From Dasypus novemcinctus (lineage: Eukaryota; Chordata; Mammalia; Cingulata; Dasypodidae): 64,000 nt of DNA. The stretch's first letter is position 1, and each line of letters begins with the position of its first letter. This document shows positions 61,230 to 64,000 of this stretch, piece by piece. Below the pieces are notes generated by a model. It was not told the origin of the DNA and made no database searches. It was given only the letters and a program-made list of their open reading frames with translations. A program made the translations under genes and the position numbers. The stretch is from NCBI RefSeq assembly GCF_030445035.2, contig NC_080682.1, positions 33,896,770 through 33,960,769 on the forward strand, given 5' to 3'.

Positions 61230-61890
61230 AGATAAAACCCAAATATTCAGGAATAAACTTAACCAATGATTAAAGAACTTGTACTCAAAAAACTGCAACT
61301 CAATGTTAAAAGAAATTTTAAAAGGTCTAAATAATTGGAGAAAATTCCATGCTTACAGGTTGGAAGACTAAATATCATTAAGATGTTAATTCTATTCAAA
61401 TTGATATACAAATTCAATGTAATCCTGATAGAAATTCCACCAGCATTTTTCTTAAAAAATGGAAAATACAATTGTCAAATTTATTTGGAAGGGTAAGGAG
61501 GTCCTGAAGATTCAGAAACATCTTAAAAGGGAAAATCAAATTTGGAGGACTCTCATTTCTGGACTTTAAATAATATTACCTTGCTCTAATAGTAAAAACA
61601 GCATGGTACTGGCATAAAGACAGGCACATAGACCAATGGAACTAAACTGATTGTTCAGAAACAGACCTTCACATATATTGTGAAGTGATTTTTGACTAGC
61701 CTATCAGTCCCACATAGCTTGGGCAGAATATGCCATTCAAATAATGGTGCTGATAGAACTGGATATTAATAGCCAAAAGAAGAAAAGAGGACCCCTATCT
61801 CACACCTCACCCAAAAATTAATTCCGAATGAATAAAACACCTAAATATAAAAACAAGAATTATAAAGCTTCTAGAAGAAAATGTAGGAAA
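61230..61890 (+). pseudogene. LINE-1 ORF2 late-RT fragment
   Basis: Order 'ttcaggaataaacttaacca', 'attccatgcttacaggttgg', 'caaattcaatgtaatcctga', 'agcatggtactggcataaag', 'aagaattataaagcttctag'. About 220 codons of an ORF2 that is usually near 1,250. Broken by frameshifts. Confidence 0.75.
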
Positions 61891-62269
61891 ATATCTTCAA
61901 GACCTGGTGGTAGGTGTTGGATTCTAAAAGGAGTTAAGAGGAGGACTGTGATCACTGTTGCAGGGTGATGGGAATGTGGAGAAACATAGGAATACTATAA
62001 TTGGTATGATCTATAGATTGTAGTTAACAACAATACTATGATATTCTTGCATCAAAGCCAAAGATATACTGTGTTGATAATGGAGGTATATGGAAAAAGT
62101 GTTCCAAATGTACATTATAGACTATGGTTTGTGATAATAATCTGATGATATTACCTCATTACCTGATGATGTTACCTCTGTAACAAATTTTCCACCATAG
62201 TGTGGTGTGTTGGTAAAGGGGTGTAGTATGGGGAATCTACACGTGTGTAATAAAAATGTATTTTTTAAA

Positions 62270-62870
62270 AAATAGTGTGGGTTTGGGGAAAAACACACCA
62301 AATGTAAGATAGTTGGTAGTAATATTTTGATGATGCTCTTGCATAGTTGGTAACAAATGTTTCACAACAATGCAAAGTGTTGGTGGAGGTAATGTATGAG
62401 ACCCCTGTATGATGTTACATATGTTTATTTTGTAAGTTCACAAACTTTACTACACACTTATTGTTTATGCATGTTCTTGTATGAATGATATACTTCAATA
62501 AAAGTATATTATATATAGATAGATAGATATTTGAAAAATAATAATAGGGTGGGTTGGGAAAAAGTCACCATATATAAGATAAAGACTATAATTAGGAGCA
62601 AGATTTTTACAAAATTCTTTCATAATTTGTAACAAAAACAAATGTCTCATGGCAATGCACAGTGTGGGTGGAGAGTTGATATATGGGGCTCCTGTATTAT
62701 GTTATGCATGTTTGCTTTGCAGGTTCACAACTTTCACTGTACATTTGTTGTTTATGTACTTTCATATATAAATGATATAAAAATCATAATCATAATAATA
62801 GGGTGAGTTGGGGAAAATACTTTGGTTAGTAGAAGTATTTTGAGGATGCTCTTTAACCATTAATTAAGGC
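62270..62870 (+). repeat. Tandem units of LINE-1 3' UTR
   Basis: Units at about 62270-62545 and 62546-62800, with a third partial from 62801. Each contains 'gtgggt(t)tggggaaaa'-like, 'catagttggtaacaaatg'-like, 'gtatgatgttacatatgttt'-like and 'gtaagttcacaa'-like parts. A diverged relative is the part at 61960-62270. Unit length about 255-275 bases. Confidence 0.75.
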
Positions 62871-62935
62871 CAAGGGCAAGAAGCCATCATTTTAACTGCT
62901 TACTCATTGTATCTCTCACACAAAAAAATGACTGA

Positions 62936-64000
62936 GTGGGAGCAAGATGCTGCCCAAGTGAGCTGTTTTGGGAACCTGAAGAGCAGGAGGCTTCAGGGCA
63001 TTTATCTGGAGAGAGAGTTAGATAAGGAGATAGCTTGCTCAAGGTAAAACCCCGTGTTTTTTGCCACTGAGGCTAGAAGCTGCAGGATGGCTAAGAACCA
63101 CCCTCAAGGCAAAGCTGCTGTGCACCCTAAGCCCTGACTACCGCTGGCCACTCAGCAGGGGGGAGCCTTCTCCAAGAGTGGGAGTGTTCTAGTGAAGGGT
63201 GGAGAGGGGTTTTCTTTCTGTTGTTTTGGGTCCCTGGACCTCCACTGAGCTTTGAAGAGAATATCAGCTGGCTCAAGGTGGCACCAGTAAGAAAGGAGAG
63301 ATGAATCTCTTTAAGGCTTCCTGATTTGAGCCCCAAACCCCACTGGCCACCCAGCAGGAGGGAGCTTTCTCCAAGAGTGGAAGGGTTCAGGTGAAGGGTG
63401 GAGAGGTGTTTTCTTTCTGTGGGTTTGCTTCCCTGGACCCCCTTTGAATGTTGAGAAGCATACCGGGTGGCTTGAGGTGACACCAGAATGAGGTGAGAGG
63501 CAAATCTGCTAAGGTAGCCAGATTTACCTAATGGCTCTGGGATATAGAAACTTGGCCTAGGAGAGGGCAGACTCTAGCAATTGAGTAGTCCCATGTTGAA
63601 AACTATTAACATTTCAACTCCTTTAAGGGAGGCAGGCAAAAGGAAGTATTTAACAAATTTCCAAGAGCTTATTTAGAGTTACCTGGGAGGAGACAGTAGT
63701 CTGGATAGGATTGAGAGTCATTTTTCTATGGAGAATTCAGTCACTAGGGTCCCATTTGAATTTCAAAAGGAAACTCAACTTGACCTGGAGAGGTGAAGGG
63801 AGTTCCCTTTACACAGGCAGTTGCATCCTGCTGCCCTAGGAGAGAAAGCAATAAGGATAGAAAAGGGGCAGGGGCAGACTCCTAGTCAGCAGGAATCTAT
63901 CCAAGTGCAAAGAGTCAAATCGTCCCAAGGAAAGTGACTGGATAGCTTTCAGAAGGGCTAAGTGTCCCAATGAGAAAGTTTAGTTCATTGGAGGGGTTTC
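62936..64000 (+). mobile_element. LINE-1 5' UTR with tandem promoter monomers, runs off edge
   Basis: GC-richer block starting with 'gagtgggagcaagatgctgc'. Two monomers align from 'ctggccac' at 63144 and 63343, a period of 199 bases ('agccttctccaagagtggga' against 'agctttctccaagagtggaa', and so on); a partial monomer precedes them (about 62985-63110). The plus orientation puts ORF1 beyond the right edge. The 118-codon minus-strand frame here is an artefact of the monomers. Confidence 0.65.

Larger units (their letters stand above)
59045..62520 (+). mobile_element. Half-L1-like (HAL1-type) element: 5' UTR, ORF1, no full ORF2
   Basis: Starts with an L1-type 5' end ('gaaaaccagcgagatgttgg', then 'gagtgagctgctgctacaag'), has a 1.2-kb moderate-GC leader, then ORF1. 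After ORF1 the sequence jumps, without endonuclease or early RT, to late-RT sequence (61230-61890) and then a long 3' UTR (61920-62520). This is the architecture expected from an L1 with internal deletion, as in half-L1 elements. Total about 3.5 kb. Confidence 0.65.

Noticed and set aside
62515-62530. Short GATA repeat as a possible CRISPR-like or regulatory array
   Set aside because: Only three or four units of a tetranucleotide; a simple repeat next to an element's poly-A end. No CRISPR arrays exist in this vertebrate window.
63127-63483. A 118-codon minus-strand frame
   Set aside because: It repeats with the 199-base monomers and has no family resemblance.

Overview
This is a mammalian nuclear window, most likely from an armadillo (Dasypus) or a close xenarthran. 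The main reason is two full-length tRNA-derived SINEs of the armadillo DAS type (23.36-23.76 kb and 26.37-26.75 kb), each with target-site duplications, plus diverged relatives. The window is AT-rich, gene-poor and dominated by LINE-1, ERV/MaLR and SINE copies. It lies in an olfactory receptor (OR) cluster. The receptors resemble OR8H and OR5T, which sit together on human chromosome 11q, so this looks like the orthologous cluster. No bacterial-type genes, operons or CRISPR arrays are present.

Layout. 1-3.2 kb: the 3' part of a plus-strand endogenous retrovirus, with a betaretrovirus-like integrase end, a gammaretroviral/type-D-style env broken by two nonsense codons, and a 3' LTR. 3.2-4.56 kb: GC-richer sequence that looks like a LINE-1 5' UTR in antisense. 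About 4.9-13.4 kb: copy A of an old segmental duplication, carrying a wrecked OR8H pseudogene (minus strand), a CpG-rich 850-bp solo LTR with a perfect 6-bp target duplication, and LINE-1 and SINE insertions. 13.8-16.0 kb: a short MaLR/ERVL-type provirus with two LTRs. 16-31 kb: ancient repeats (ERVL, MLT1, L2, MIR, LINE-1), two DAS SINEs and a short third copy of the duplicated flank. 31.3-32.2 kb: an OR5T-like pseudogene (plus strand). About 36.8-43.9 kb: copy B of the duplication, carrying the only apparently intact gene, an OR8H-like receptor on the minus strand. 44.8-64 kb: nested LINE-1 fragments, a half-L1-like element at 59.0-62.5 kb, and a LINE-1 promoter with 199-bp monomers running off the right edge.

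Functionally there is one candidate protein-coding gene, the OR8H-like receptor; everything else recognisable is a pseudogene or a mobile element. Insertions present in one duplication copy and absent from the other give a relative order: L2 and MIR first, then the duplication, then the LINE-1, SINE and solo-LTR insertions in copy A. No new biological system is evident. The most notable items are the chimeric retrovirus, the regulatory-looking solo LTR, the OR duplication and the internally deleted LINE-1.
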